Source: Lichenibacterium ramalinae (GTDB lineage Bacteria > Pseudomonadota > Alphaproteobacteria > Rhizobiales > Beijerinckiaceae). Taken from it: a DNA stretch of 64,000 bases. The number at the start of each line of letters is the position of its first letter. Position 1 is the first letter of the stretch. The position numbers and the translations under genes were made by a program. The stretch is taken from contig NZ_QYBC01000014.1 of NCBI RefSeq assembly GCF_004137085.1, positions 1-64,000 on the forward strand, in the 5' to 3' direction. The notes below the pieces were generated by a model. The model was not told the origin of the DNA. It worked only from the letters and a program-made list of their open reading frames with translations, and did no database searches. This document shows positions 41,594 through 50,945 of the stretch, in pieces.

Positions 41594-42378
41594 ACCAGCA
41601 CGTCGACGACATCGAAGCCTCGAAGGCGCCGCTCATCGAGCACCTGATCGAGCTCAGGTCGCGCCTCATCAAGTCGCTGGCGGCGTTCCTGGTCGCTTTC
41701 CTGTTCTGTTTCTACTTCTCCCACGGCATCTACAACATCCTGGTCGAGCCCTACGTGCGCATCGTGGGCTACGAGAAGGCGACGCTGATCGCCACCCACT
41801 TCCTCGAGCAGTTCTACACCAACCTCAAACTGTCGATGTTCGGCGCGGCCTTCATCGCCTTCCCGGTCATCGCCACGCAGATCTACATGTTCGTGGCGCC
41901 GGGCCTCTACAAGACGGAGCGCAAGGCCTTCCTGCCCTACCTCGTGGCGACGCCGGTGTTCTTCCTGATGGGCGGCCTGCTCGTCTACTTCGTCGTGATG
42001 CCGCTGTTGATCCAGTTCTCGGTGCACCAGCTGCAGACGCCCGAGCCCGGGCAGGCCGCCATCGAGCTGCTGCCCAAGGTCAGCGAATACCTGTCGCTCA
42101 TCACCACGCTGATCTTCGCCTTCGGCGTGGCGTTCCAGCTACCCGTCGTCCTGACGCTGCTCGGTCAGGTCGGCATCATCGATTCGACCTTCCTGCGCGA
42201 GAAGCGCCGCTACGCCATCGTGGTGGTGGTGGTGGCGGCCGCCATCCTCACCCCGCCCGACGTCATCTCCATGGGCTCGCTTGCGCTGCCCATGCTGCTT
42301 CTCTACGAAGGCGCGATCGTCACGGTACGGACGATGGAGAAGCGGCGCGCCCGCGCGAGCGCCGACCCCGCGATCTGA
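41590..42378 (+). CDS. tatC: Sec-independent protein translocase subunit TatC
   Basis: A 262-aa polytopic protein with six transmembrane helices and the primary receptor for RR signal peptides. Signature residues are in the N-terminal [17 protein letters not shown], the first periplasmic loop, [20 protein letters not shown] and [20 protein letters not shown], and the C-terminal [24 protein letters not shown] overlap with tatB. It precedes serS by 42 nt. Tat substrates such as the twin-arginine-like L,D-transpeptidase at 29945 may use it. Confidence 0.96.
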   Translation: MNQHVDDIEASKAPLIEHLIELRSRLIKSLAAFLVAFLFCFYFSHGIYNILVEPYVRIVGYEKATLIATHFLEQFYTNLKLSMFGAAFIAFPVIATQIYMFVAPGLYKTERKAFLPYLVATPVFFLMGGLLVYFVVMPLLIQFSVHQLQTPEPGQAAIELLPKVSEYLSLITTLIFAFGVAFQLPVVLTLLGQVGIIDSTFLREKRRYAIVVVVVAAAILTPPDVISMGSLALPMLLLYEGAIVTVRTMEKRRARASADPAI

Positions 42379-42420
42379 CGCCGGGGCGACGCGGCCGCGT
42401 CGCTCAAGGCTGGGCCGATC

Positions 42421-43719
42421 ATGTTCGACATCAAGTGGATCCGCGACAACCCCGATGCCTTCGACGCCGGCCGCCGGTCGCGCGGGCTGGAGCCGCTGAG
42501 CGCCGCGCTGCTGTCGCTCGACGACCGGCGCAAGGCCGCCATCCTGCGCCTGCAGGTCGTGCAGGAGCGGCGCAACGCCGCCGCGAAGGAGATCGGCCAG
42601 GCCATGGGCCGCAAGGACGCCGAGACGGCCGAGCGCCTCAAGGCGGAGGTCGCCGGGCTCAAGGCGGAGACGCCGGCGCTGGAGGCCGAGGAACGCGACG
42701 CGAGCGCGGCGCTCGACGCGGCCCTGATCGAGATCCCCAACCTGCCCCACGCCGACGTCCCGGCCGGGGCCGACGAGCACGACAACGTCGAGATCCACCG
42801 CGCCGGCCAGAAGCCGGGCTTCCCCGACGGCTTCGCGCCGCGGGAGCACGACGCCATCGGCGAAGCCCTGGGCCTCATGGATTTCGAGAGCGCCGCCAAG
42901 ATGTCGGGCGCCCGCTTCGTCGTGCTGCGCGGTGCCCTGGCGCGGCTGCACCGCGCGCTCGGCCAGTACATGATCGACATGCACGTCGACCGGCATGGCT
43001 TCGAGGAGGTCGACCCGCCCGTGCTGGTGCGCGACGCCGCCATGGTGGGCACCGCGCAGCTTCCGAAGTTCCGCGACGACCAGTTCCGGGCCGGCGAGGA
43101 CCATTGGCTGATCCCGACGGCCGAAGTGCCGCTGACCAACCTCGCGCGCGAGCGGGTGATCGACGAGGCGGAACTGCCGCTGCGCTTCACGGCGCTGACC
43201 CACAGCTTCCGCAAGGAGGCGGGCTCGGCCGGGCGCGACACCCGCGGCATGATCCGTCAGCACCAGTTCGCCAAGGTCGAGATGGTGTCGATCACGACGC
43301 CCGAAACCTCCGATGCCGAGCACGAGCGCATGACGCGCGCCGCCGAGGACGTGCTGGAGGGGCTGGGGCTGCACTACCGCCGCATGCTGCTCTGCACGGG
43401 CGACATGGGCTTCGCGTCGCGCCGCACCTTCGACCTCGAAGTCTGGCTGCCCGGCCAGAACACGTTCCGCGAGATCTCCTCCTGCTCGGTGTGCGGCGAC
43501 TTCCAGGCCCGCCGCATGGAGGCGCGCTACCGGCCGGCCGGCGCCAAGGGCCCGCGCTTCGTCCACACGCTGAACGGCTCGGGCGTGGCGGTGGGCCGGG
43601 CGCTGGTGGCGGTGCTGGAGAATTATCAGCAGACGGACGGCACCGTGGCGATCCCCGAAGTGTTGCGCCCCTACATGGGCGGGCTCGATCGCATCGTGCC
43701 GGCGAAGGGCAGGGGCTGA
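42421..43719 (+). CDS. serS: serine--tRNA ligase
   Basis: A 432-aa class II aminoacyl-tRNA synthetase. The N-terminal antiparallel coiled coil (about 28-105, [20 protein letters not shown]) grips the long variable arm of tRNA-Ser. Motif 2 is [21 protein letters not shown] then [10 protein letters not shown], and motif 3 is [35 protein letters not shown] binds serine and ATP. Length and motifs are normal. It follows tatC, and surE begins 1 nt after its stop. Confidence 0.96.
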   Translation: MFDIKWIRDNPDAFDAGRRSRGLEPLSAALLSLDDRRKAAILRLQVVQERRNAAAKEIGQAMGRKDAETAERLKAEVAGLKAETPALEAEERDASAALDAALIEIPNLPHADVPAGADEHDNVEIHRAGQKPGFPDGFAPREHDAIGEALGLMDFESAAKMSGARFVVLRGALARLHRALGQYMIDMHVDRHGFEEVDPPVLVRDAAMVGTAQLPKFRDDQFRAGEDHWLIPTAEVPLTNLARERVIDEAELPLRFTALTHSFRKEAGSAGRDTRGMIRQHQFAKVEMVSITTPETSDAEHERMTRAAEDVLEGLGLHYRRMLLCTGDMGFASRRTFDLEVWLPGQNTFREISSCSVCGDFQARRMEARYRPAGAKGPRFVHTLNGSGVAVGRALVAVLENYQQTDGTVAIPEVLRPYMGGLDRIVPAKGRG

Positions 43720-43720
43720 G

Positions 43721-44485
43721 ATGCGCATCCTCATCACCAACGACGACGGCATCCACGCGCCGGGCCTCGCCGTGCTGGAGCGCGTCGCCCGCCAGTTGAG
43801 CGACGACGTCGTGGTGGTGGCGCCCGAGACCGACCAGTCCGGCGTCGCCCATTCGCTGTCGCTCAACGACCCGCTGCGCCTGCGCGAAGTCTCCGAGGGC
43901 CGCTACGCCATCAAGGGCACGCCCACCGATTGCGTCATCATGGCGGTCAACACCATCCTCGAGGGCCGGCGCCCCGACCTGATCCTGTCGGGCATCAACC
44001 GGGGCCAGAACGTCGCCGAGGACGTCACCTATTCGGGGACGATCGCGGCCGCCATGGAGGGCACGCTGCTCGGCGTGCCGTCGATCGCGCTCAGCCAGGC
44101 CTACGGCCCGGACACCGGCCGCCAGAACCCGCACTGGGATTGCGGGGAAGCCCATGCGGCCGAAACGGTCCGCCGCATCCTCGACGTCGGCATCCCGTCC
44201 GGCACCTTGGTCAACGTCAACTTCCCGAACTGCCCGGCCGAGGCGGTGGCGGGCCTCGAGGTGACGACCCAGGGCCTGCGCGACACGGCGCTGATGCAGG
44301 TCCACGCGCGCGAGGACGGGCGCGGCAATCCCTATTACTGGATCGGCTTCGCCCGGGGGACGTTCACGCCGGTCGAGGGTTCGGACCTCGAAGCGCTGCG
44401 CCACCGCAGGATCTCGGTGACGCCGCTGCGCCTCGACCTCACCGACCGCGACACCCACGCGCGCTACGTCAAGGCCTTCGGCTGA
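43721..44485 (+). CDS. surE: 5'/3'-nucleotidase SurE
   Basis: A 254-aa metal-dependent survival protein that dephosphorylates nucleoside monophosphates. The metal ligands D8 and D9 are in ITNDDGIHAPG, S39/S40 lie in DQSGVAHSLSL, and N96-like residues are in LILSGINRGQN. GTPTDCV and the C-terminal DLEALRHRRISVTPL are conserved. It begins 1 nt after serS and precedes pcm by 28 nt. The surE-pcm-nlpD order is the same as in E. coli. Confidence 0.95.
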   Translation: MRILITNDDGIHAPGLAVLERVARQLSDDVVVVAPETDQSGVAHSLSLNDPLRLREVSEGRYAIKGTPTDCVIMAVNTILEGRRPDLILSGINRGQNVAEDVTYSGTIAAAMEGTLLGVPSIALSQAYGPDTGRQNPHWDCGEAHAAETVRRILDVGIPSGTLVNVNFPNCPAEAVAGLEVTTQGLRDTALMQVHAREDGRGNPYYWIGFARGTFTPVEGSDLEALRHRRISVTPLRLDLTDRDTHARYVKAFG

Positions 44486-44513
44486 GGCGCAGCCCGGGGC
44501 CGCGGCGGGTCGC

Positions 44514-45167
44514 ATGAGCACGGGCAGCCTCGAAGCCAAGGCGGAGTTCCTGTTCCGGCTGCGCGCCAGGGGCATCCGGGACCTCGCGGTGCTGCGCGCC
44601 ATGGAGGCCGTGCCGCGCCACGTCTTCGTGCCCCACCGCTACGCCGACCTCGCCGCCAAGGACGTGGCGCTGCCGCTGGCCTGCGGCCAGACCATGGCGG
44701 AACCCAGCGCGGTGGCCCGCATGATGGAGGGCCTGGCGGCGACGCCCGCCTGCCGCATCCTCGAGATCGGCTCCGGCTCGGGCTATGCCACCGCCATCCT
44801 GGCCCGGCTCGGCGCCGAGGTGCTGGGCGTCGAGCGGTTCCGCACCCTGTCCCAGGGCGCCCAGGCCCGGCTCGCCGGGCTCGGCACGGTCGGCGCCACG
44901 GTGGTGTGGGGCGACGGGCTGGCGGTGCCGGCCGACCGCGGCCCCTTCGACCGCATCCTGATTCACGCGGCGCTCGGCGACGTGCCGGCCGAAGTGGCCG
45001 ACCTGCTGGCGCCCGGCGGCACGGTCGTGTTCGGGCGCGCGGCCGGCCCCGGCGCCCGCCAGGAGCTCGTCGCGGCGCGGCGGGATGGCGAGGGCGACTG
45101 GTCCTTCGGGCCCCTCGGTCCCTGCCGCCTCCGCCCCCTCTACGACGGGCCGTCCCTGGGGCTGTGA
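44514..45167 (+). CDS. pcm: protein-L-isoaspartate O-methyltransferase
   Basis: A 217-aa SAM-dependent repair enzyme that methylates isoaspartyl residues in aged proteins. The SAM-binding motif I is ILEIGSGSGYATAILA, VPRHVFVP and the substrate loop CGQTMAEPSAVARM precede it, and FDRILIHAALGDVP is motif II. It lies directly behind surE, and the pair is a classic stationary-phase module. ATG 44514 is preceded by GGCGGGTCGC, so its ribosome-binding site is weak. Confidence 0.94.
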   Translation: MSTGSLEAKAEFLFRLRARGIRDLAVLRAMEAVPRHVFVPHRYADLAAKDVALPLACGQTMAEPSAVARMMEGLAATPACRILEIGSGSGYATAILARLGAEVLGVERFRTLSQGAQARLAGLGTVGATVVWGDGLAVPADRGPFDRILIHAALGDVPAEVADLLAPGGTVVFGRAAGPGARQELVAARRDGEGDWSFGPLGPCRLRPLYDGPSLGL

Positions 45168-45297
45168 CGGCCGGGGCGAAGCCGTGGGTTTAGGTTCCGG
45201 GCGAAATCTGGGCAGCGCGATTCATCTTAAACCGTCCCTTAACCGGCATGGCTCTACATGGCTTCTATTGAGCCCGCGTTGAGTGGATGGTCCGCTG

Positions 45298-46965
45298 ATG
45301 AGTAAGCTGTTGACGCCCGGGCACTGCCGGATCGCCATTCAGATCTGCGCCATGACGGCCGTGGCGGCACTCATGAGCGGCTGTTCCGCCGATTCGAGCC
45401 GCTTCGGCGACGCCTTCGGCAACCCCTTCGCCACCGGTTCGGTGCAGAAGCCCAAGAAGGTGGCCCACACCACGTCGAACGTCGGTACCGGGCGCACCCC
45501 GCCCGTGACGGCTTCGGCGCTGCCGCCCCGCAACGGCCAGCTGGCCAGCGCGGCCCCGGTCCGCGCCGCCCCCCTCGCCGTGTCGCACGAGACCACGGGA
45601 TCCATCGGGCCGGCCCATGCCGTGCCCGGCGCCTCCTTCGGCGGATGGACCGGCCAGGGCGGCGCTTCCGTCCAGGTCGGACAGGGCGACACCGCCGCCA
45701 AGCTCGCCGAGCGCTATGGCGTGCCGCTGAACGTGCTGCTGCAGGTGAACGGTCTCCACGCGGCCGCCGATGTGCAGCCGGGCGGCACGATCGTGGTGCC
45801 GATCTACAATGCCGTCGCGACCGGGCCGGGATCGGCGCGGGTCGCGCAGGCGGCCCCCGTCCGCTCCGAGCCGATCGAGCCCGACGAACCCGTGAGGGCC
45901 GCGCCGGCCCATGCGGCCAAGCCCGAGGTGGCCCGCGCCGAGCCGGCCGAGCCCGCCCACAGGGCGCCGAGCCTCCCCTTCAGGGTGGCGGACAAGCCCC
46001 AAACCCTGGCGGAGCGCAACGCCGAGGCGCAGCGCATCGTGGCGACCCAGCGCGCCGCCGACAGGGCCGCGGCCGAGAAGGCTTCGGCCGAAAAGGCTGC
46101 CGCGGCCGAGAAGGCGTCGGCCGAAAGGATCGCGGCGGCCCAGAAGGCTTCGGCGGCCGAGAAGGCGGCCGAGATGGACAGGGTCGCGGCGATCCGCAAG
46201 GCCGCCGCGGCCGAGAAGGTGGCCGAGGCCGAGAAGGCCAAGCTCGCCAAGGCCGAGACGGCGCACAAGGCCGCCGGCAAGGACGCGGCGTCCCGCGCCG
46301 AAGCCCAGAAGGCGGCGCTCGCCGAGAAGCAGGCGGCGGCCCAGAAGCTCGCCGCCGACCACGAGGCCGCCAAGGCCAAGGCCGAGGCGCAGAAATCCGC
46401 CGCGGCCGCCGCCAAGGCCGCCAAGCTCGCGGCGGCGACGCCGGCCAAGGCCGCGCCCGTCCCCGCCAAGCCCGAGCAGGTCGCGGCCGTGGAGAAGAAG
46501 GTCGTCGACACCACCACCACGGCCAGCGTCCCGCCCGCCGCGACGCCGGCAGCGGCCGCCGCCACCCCGGTGGCGAGCGCCGAATCCACCGGTCCCGAGT
46601 TCCGCTGGCCCGCCCACGGCCGCATCATCCAGGGCTTCAAGGGCGGCACCGGCGGCAACGACGGCATCAACATCGCGGTGCCGGAGGGCACGGCCGTGAA
46701 GGCCGCGGAGGGCGGCGTCGTGGCCTATGCGGGCAGCGAGCTCAAGGGCTACGGCAACCTCGTGCTCATCCGTCACCCCAACGGCTACGTGACGGCCTAT
46801 GCCAACAACGGCGAGATCGACGTCAAGCGCGGCGAAACCGTCAAGCGCGGCCAGATGATCGCCAAGTCGGGTCAGAGCGGCAACGTGTCGTCGCCGCAGC
46901 TGCACTTCGAGGTCCGCAAGGGTTCGACGCCGATCGACCCGACGGGCTTCCTCGCCGGAACCTGA
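45298..46965 (+). CDS. nlpD: NlpD-like LysM/M23 lipoprotein (degenerate peptidase, amidase activator)
   Basis: 555 aa. The signal ends in lipobox LMSGC (C29). A LysM domain spans 125-169 (VGQGDTAAKLAERYGVPLNV). Residues about 240-385 are an Ala/Lys/Glu-rich coiled coil (AEKASAEKAAAAEKASAER). The C-terminal LytM/M23 fold starts near 442. Its zinc ligands are lost: NDGIN (454-458) stands where active enzymes have HxG-D, YANNG (501-505) replaces YAHL, and only H536 (LHFEV) remains. E. coli NlpD and Caulobacter DipM are similar catalytically dead activators of wall amidases. Its position after surE-pcm repeats the E. coli nlpD locus. ATG 45298 is chosen; an ATG 15 nt upstream lacks support. Confidence 0.88.
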   Translation: MSKLLTPGHCRIAIQICAMTAVAALMSGCSADSSRFGDAFGNPFATGSVQKPKKVAHTTSNVGTGRTPPVTASALPPRNGQLASAAPVRAAPLAVSHETTGSIGPAHAVPGASFGGWTGQGGASVQVGQGDTAAKLAERYGVPLNVLLQVNGLHAAADVQPGGTIVVPIYNAVATGPGSARVAQAAPVRSEPIEPDEPVRAAPAHAAKPEVARAEPAEPAHRAPSLPFRVADKPQTLAERNAEAQRIVATQRAADRAAAEKASAEKAAAAEKASAERIAAAQKASAAEKAAEMDRVAAIRKAAAAEKVAEAEKAKLAKAETAHKAAGKDAASRAEAQKAALAEKQAAAQKLAADHEAAKAKAEAQKSAAAAAKAAKLAAATPAKAAPVPAKPEQVAAVEKKVVDTTTTASVPPAATPAAAAATPVASAESTGPEFRWPAHGRIIQGFKGGTGGNDGINIAVPEGTAVKAAEGGVVAYAGSELKGYGNLVLIRHPNGYVTAYANNGEIDVKRGETVKRGQMIAKSGQSGNVSSPQLHFEVRKGSTPIDPTGFLAGT

Positions 46966-46982
46966 CCGGCGCCGCGAGATAC

Positions 46983-47083
46983 GGCCCCGCCGTCAGGCCG
47001 GGGCCAGCCAAGCCGCCCAGCCGCGAGACACTGTTGGGCGTGCGATCGGAGGCGGCGGGTCCAATGACAGGCCCGCCGCCTTT
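46983..47083. terminator. bidirectional terminator region between nlpD and the PagL-like gene
   Basis: Two hairpins follow the nlpD stop. The first has arms GGCCCCG (46983-46989) and CGGGGCC (46999-47005). The second has arms GGCGGCGGG (47051-47059) and CCCGCCGCC (47072-47080) followed by TTT, a standard intrinsic terminator form. They separate convergent genes ending at 46965 and 47128, so they may serve both. Confidence 0.65.
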
Positions 47084-47127
47084 CGACATGTCAGGACGGA
47101 CGACGCCGGGCCCGGGGCCCGAAGGGT

Positions 47128-47748
47128 TCAGAACACGTAGCCGACGCGGCCGCCGATGGCCGTGATGCCCTCGTTGTGGGCGCAGAGGCCGGCGTTTGAG
47201 GCGTGTTCGGCGAAGGCCATCACGTTCCAATGGTCGTCGAGGTGGTAGCCGAGCGAGGCGGATTCGCGGAAATTGGCCACGCAGCCGACGCGGATGTCGG
47301 TGTTGCCCTTGGGGAAGACCTTGGACGTGTTGCCGTCGTTGAGGTCGCCGCCGAAGCCGAGTTCGCCGAAGAACCGGCCGTAGACCGGGAACTGCCAGGT
47401 GACGCCGCCGTAGACGTCGCTGGTGCGGCCGGAGGTGTTGAGGTTGCCGCCGAGGTGGAAGCGGGGGACGAGGTAGTCCCAGGCGCCCTGGAGGTGGGTG
47501 GGCTTGACGGTGAGGATCTCGCCGTTGACGTCGACGGTGCCGAACTCGTGCTCGTCGACGCCGTGCGCCAGGACGCCGAACCGCACTTCCGACAGGATGC
47601 CGTAGGGGCTCGCCGGCACGAGCGACGGTGCCACGAAGGTGGGGAGCGGCGCCGTGCGGGCCGGCAGGTCGGCCGCGAGAAGCGGCGAGGCAGAGCCGCA
47701 GGCCAGGAGGCCCGCGGCCAGCGCCCGCCCGAAACGGTTCAACATCAT
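47128..47748 (-). CDS. PagL-like lipid A 3-O-deacylase (outer-membrane acyloxyacyl hydrolase)
   Basis: A 206-aa outer-membrane beta-barrel. The signal peptide (MMLNRFGRALAAGLLACGSA to LLAA) is followed by alternating amphipathic strands (YGGVTWQFPVYGRFFGELGF, GCVANFRESASLGYHL) and a C-terminal phenylalanine (GYVF), the Bam recognition ending. The catalytic motif FAEHASNAGLC (179-189) carries H182, S184 and N185, which align with the His-Ser catalytic pair of PagL. The enzyme removes a 3-linked fatty acid from lipid A. It is transcribed towards nlpD and lies behind the DUF815 ATPase gene with 55 nt between them. Confidence 0.8.
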   Translation of the reverse strand: MMLNRFGRALAAGLLACGSASPLLAADLPARTAPLPTFVAPSLVPASPYGILSEVRFGVLAHGVDEHEFGTVDVNGEILTVKPTHLQGAWDYLVPRFHLGGNLNTSGRTSDVYGGVTWQFPVYGRFFGELGFGGDLNDGNTSKVFPKGNTDIRVGCVANFRESASLGYHLDDHWNVMAFAEHASNAGLCAHNEGITAIGGRVGYVF

Positions 47749-47803
47749 GGGTGAATCGTGCTCCGCATGGCCGAAATCCGGTCGAACCGTGGCGACGCGA
47801 ACC

Positions 47804-48685
47804 TTAGGTTTGAGACAGCTTCCTGTCCAGGCGACCCGCGAGGTCCTGGATGAACTGCCAGGCGGTGCGGCCCGAACGCGACGCCCGCGTCGTGGACCAT
47901 TCGAGCGCCTCAGGGGTCAGCGCCTGTCGCGTCAGGCCGAGGCCGAAATGGTCGGCATAGCCCGCCACCATGTCGAGGTATTCGTCCTGCGAACACTTGT
48001 GGAAGCCGAGCCACAGGCCGAAGCGGTCGGACAAAGACACTTTTTCCTCAATGGCTTCGCCCGGGTTGATGGCGGTAGCGCGCTCGTTGTCCATCATGTC
48101 CCGCGGCATCAGGTGCCGGCGGTTCGAGGTGGCGTAGAACAGCACGTTGGCGGGCCGGCCCTCGATGCCGCCCTCCAGGACGGCCTTCAGCGACTTGTAG
48201 GTCGTGTCGTCGGAATCGAACGACAGGTCGTCGCAGAACAGCACGAATGGGTGAGGGCTGTTGCGCAGAAGCGACATCAGCGCCGGCAGCCCGTCGATGT
48301 CCTCGCGGTGGATCTCGACGAGCTTGAGGCGCGGCGCCCCGGCCGGCAGCTCGGCGTTGACGGCGGCCTGGGCCGCCTTCACCAGCGACGACTTGCCCAT
48401 GCCGCGCGCCCCCCATAGCAGGGCGTTGTTGGCCGGCAGCCCGCGGGCGAAGCGCCGGGTGTTGTCGAGCAACTGGTCGCGCACGCGGTCGATGCCGCGC
48501 AGCAGCGCGATGTCGACGCGGTTCACCTGCGGCACCGGGGTGAGGGTGCCGGCCGACGACCACACGAAGGCGTCGGCGCCGTCGAGATCGGGGCGGGGCG
48601 GGGCGGTCGGGGCGAGGCGCTCCAGCGCCAGGGCGATGCGCTCCAGGGTCGCCAGGGTCGCGGCGTCGGACGGGATGGAAGCCAA
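47804..48685 (-). CDS. ATP-binding protein (DUF815 family P-loop ATPase)
   Basis: 293 aa from a TTG at 48685. Walker A is LLWGARGMGKSSLVKA, Walker B is VLFCDDLSF, and a sensor region (NVLFYATSNRRHLMPRDMM) and EEKVSLSDRFGLWLGF follow. This is the AAA+-like DUF815 family found next to yajC-secDF in Rhizobiales; its biological role is not established. I chose the TTG because GGAGCG lies about 8 nt upstream and the following MASIPSDAATLATLERIALAL looks like the family's N-terminus. An ATG at 48901 would add 72 low-complexity residues. It is divergent from yajC. Confidence 0.85.
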   Translation of the reverse strand: MASIPSDAATLATLERIALALERLAPTAPPRPDLDGADAFVWSSAGTLTPVPQVNRVDIALLRGIDRVRDQLLDNTRRFARGLPANNALLWGARGMGKSSLVKAAQAAVNAELPAGAPRLKLVEIHREDIDGLPALMSLLRNSPHPFVLFCDDLSFDSDDTTYKSLKAVLEGGIEGRPANVLFYATSNRRHLMPRDMMDNERATAINPGEAIEEKVSLSDRFGLWLGFHKCSQDEYLDMVAGYADHFGLGLTRQALTPEALEWSTTRASRSGRTAWQFIQDLAGRLDRKLSQT

Positions 48686-48939
48686 GGGGCGCGCTCCGTG
48701 CGGGAATGGGGGAGGGTGGCGGGCTTGTGCTGGCCGGCCCGCCGCGCTGTCAAGGTGGGGCCCGGCAGGCCCCGCCGCCGCGGCGACGGGCGGCCGGCTC
48801 CGCCTTCGGGTGCAGAACGCCCCGCCACCACCGTCGGTGTCGCAGGCCGCCCGCCATTGCTTCGCCCCACCGGGAGGGCTAAGAGGCAGCCCAGCCGCCA
48901 AACCCGGGGAAAGCCGGGCGTCGGCCCCGGAGATCCCGC

Positions 48940-49290
48940 GTGTTCACCCCTGCTTTTGCCCAGACCGCCGGCGCCTTCGGCGGCGGCACCGACATCCTCA
49001 TGCAGGTGGCGCCCTTCGCCGCCATCCTGGTCATCATGTACTTCCTGCTGCTGCGCCCGCAGCAGAAGAAGCAGAAGCTTCACCAGGAGATGATCGGCGC
49101 CGTGCGGCGCGGCGACACGGTGGTGACGGCCGGCGGCCTCATCGGCAAGGTGACCAAGGCGACGGACGCCACCGAAGTCGAGGTGGAGATCGCCGCCAAC
49201 GTCCGGGTGCGCCTGTCGCGCGCCATGATCACGGAAGTGCGCGCCAAGGGCGAGCCCGTGAAGGACGCTGTGCCGGCCGCCAAGGTCTGA
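48940..49290 (+). CDS. yajC: preprotein translocase subunit YajC
   Basis: A 116-aa single-pass membrane protein of the SecDF-YajC accessory complex. The transmembrane helix is APFAAILVIMYFLLLRP (24-40), followed by QQKKQKLHQEM and the beta-rich RRGDTVVTAGGLIGKV domain. The start is a GTG with GGAG 8 nt upstream. It precedes secD with a strong hairpin in between. Confidence 0.94.
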   Translation: MFTPAFAQTAGAFGGGTDILMQVAPFAAILVIMYFLLLRPQQKKQKLHQEMIGAVRRGDTVVTAGGLIGKVTKATDATEVEVEIAANVRVRLSRAMITEVRAKGEPVKDAVPAAKV

Positions 49291-49295
49291 CCCCT

Positions 49296-49317
49296 GGGGC
49301 GCCGGGACCGGCGCCCC
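49296..49317 (+). other. strong hairpin between yajC and secD
   Basis: GGGGCGCCG (49296-49304) pairs with CGGCGCCCC (49309-49317) around a 4-nt loop, 5 nt after the yajC stop and 26 nt before the secD start. No T-run follows, so it is more likely a mRNA stability or processing element than a terminator. Confidence 0.5.
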
Positions 49318-49342
49318 GCCTCAACAGCGAAGAACAACAGCC

Positions 49343-50932
49343 ATGATGCGTTTCGCGACCTGGAAAGTCGTCACGATCCTCCTCGGCACGCTGGTCGCGG
49401 CCCTCATCGTGCTGCCGAGCCTGCTGTCGCCGGATGCGCGCGCGGCGCTCGACCGCGTGCTGCCGGTTTCGGCCAAGACGATCGTGCTCGGCCTCGACCT
49501 CCAGGGCGGCGCCCACCTGCTGCTGGAGGTCGACTCCCCTTCGCTCACCAAGCAGCAGGTCGACAACCTGCGCGACGATGCCCGGCGCCTGCTGCGCGAG
49601 AACAACGTGCGGCTGACGGGCGGCATCGGCGTGCAGAACCGCGGCGTGCAGTTCCGCGTGCCCGACGCGGCCGACCGCGCCAAGATCGTCACGGCGCTGC
49701 GCAACACGTCGCAGTCGCTCGGCGCGGCCCTCACCGGCGCCGTGCAGGACTATTCCGTCACGGAAACCGACGACGGGCTCGTGCAGATGCAGCTCACCGA
49801 CGCCGGCATCGCCAACAAGATCCACCGCGCCGTCGACCAGTCGATCGAGGTGCTGCGCCGCCGCATCGACGCCTCCGGCACGCGCGAGCCGACCATCCAG
49901 CGCGAGGGCAACGACCGCATCCTCGTCGAAGTGCCGGGCCTGCAGGACACGCAGCACCTGAAGGACCTGCTCGGCACCACCGCCAAGTTGGAGTTCCGCC
50001 TCGTCGCCGACCCCGGCGCCAGCCCCGCCGACGTCGAGCAGCTGCCCTTCTACAAGAACAGCCGCCCCGGCACCGAGGCCGTGGAGAAGCGCGTCATGGT
50101 GCAGGGCGAGGACCTCACCGACGCCCAGCCGGGCTTCGACCAGCGCACCAACGAGCCGGTGGTCAACTTCCGCTTCAACCTGCGCGGCGGCCAGCAGTTC
50201 GGCGAGGTGACGGCGCAGAACGTCGGCAAGCCCTTCGCCATCGTGCTCGACAACCAGATCGTGTCGGACCCGCGCATCCTCGGGCCGATCACGGGTGGCT
50301 CGGGCCAGATCTCGGGCAACTTCACCGTCGCCCAGGCCAACGACCTCGCCGTTCTGCTCCGGGCCGGTGCGCTGCCCGCCAAGCTCACCGTGGTGGAGGA
50401 GCGCACCGTGGGACCCGGCCTCGGCCAGGATTCGATCGACGCCGGGGAGCGGGCCTCGCTGGTGGCGGGCGTGCTGGTCGTCACCTACATGCTGGTGACC
50501 TACGGGGTGTTCGGCGTCTTCGCCGACATCGCGCTCGCCGTGCACATCATGCTGATCTTCGCCGCCATGGTGTTGCTGGGCGCCACGCTGACGCTGCCCG
50601 GCATCGCCGGCATCGTGCTCACCATCGGCATGGCGGTGGACGCCAACGTGCTGATCTACGAGCGCATCCGCGAGGAGAACCACGCCGGCCGTTCCGTCAT
50701 CGCGTCGCTGGATTCGGGCTTCAAGCGCGCCTTCGCCACCATCGTCGACTCCAACGTGACCCTGTTCGTGGCGGCCCTCATCCTCTACCTATTCGGCTCG
50801 GGGCCGGTGCGCGGCTTCGCGGTGTCGCTGGGCCTCGGCATCCTGACCTCCATCGTCACGGCCGTCACCATGACGCGGATGATGATCGCCCTCTGGTACC
50901 GCGCCAAGCGGCCCCAGCGCCTGCCGATCTGA
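49343..50932 (+). CDS. secD: protein translocase subunit SecD
   Basis: A 529-aa RND-like membrane protein that uses the proton gradient to complete Sec export. An N-terminal helix (8-27) precedes the large periplasmic domains (DLQGGAHLLLEVD; VQDYSVTETDDGLVQMQL), and five further helices follow (LVAGVLVVTYMLVTYGVFGV, LTLPGIAGIVLTIGMAVDAN with the conserved GMAVDANVLIYERIREE, and the C-terminal RGFAVSLGLGILTSIVTAV). ATG 49343 is followed by a second ATG. It is in one operon with yajC and secF (13-nt gap). Confidence 0.96.
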   Translation: MMRFATWKVVTILLGTLVAALIVLPSLLSPDARAALDRVLPVSAKTIVLGLDLQGGAHLLLEVDSPSLTKQQVDNLRDDARRLLRENNVRLTGGIGVQNRGVQFRVPDAADRAKIVTALRNTSQSLGAALTGAVQDYSVTETDDGLVQMQLTDAGIANKIHRAVDQSIEVLRRRIDASGTREPTIQREGNDRILVEVPGLQDTQHLKDLLGTTAKLEFRLVADPGASPADVEQLPFYKNSRPGTEAVEKRVMVQGEDLTDAQPGFDQRTNEPVVNFRFNLRGGQQFGEVTAQNVGKPFAIVLDNQIVSDPRILGPITGGSGQISGNFTVAQANDLAVLLRAGALPAKLTVVEERTVGPGLGQDSIDAGERASLVAGVLVVTYMLVTYGVFGVFADIALAVHIMLIFAAMVLLGATLTLPGIAGIVLTIGMAVDANVLIYERIREENHAGRSVIASLDSGFKRAFATIVDSNVTLFVAALILYLFGSGPVRGFAVSLGLGILTSIVTAVTMTRMMIALWYRAKRPQRLPI

Positions 50933-50945
50933 GGAGACGTCCCCC

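Noticed and set aside
45228-45245. CtrA-type site (TTAA-N7-TTAA) upstream of nlpD
   Set aside because: The two TTAA boxes are 8 nt apart instead of 7, so it does not fit the consensus.
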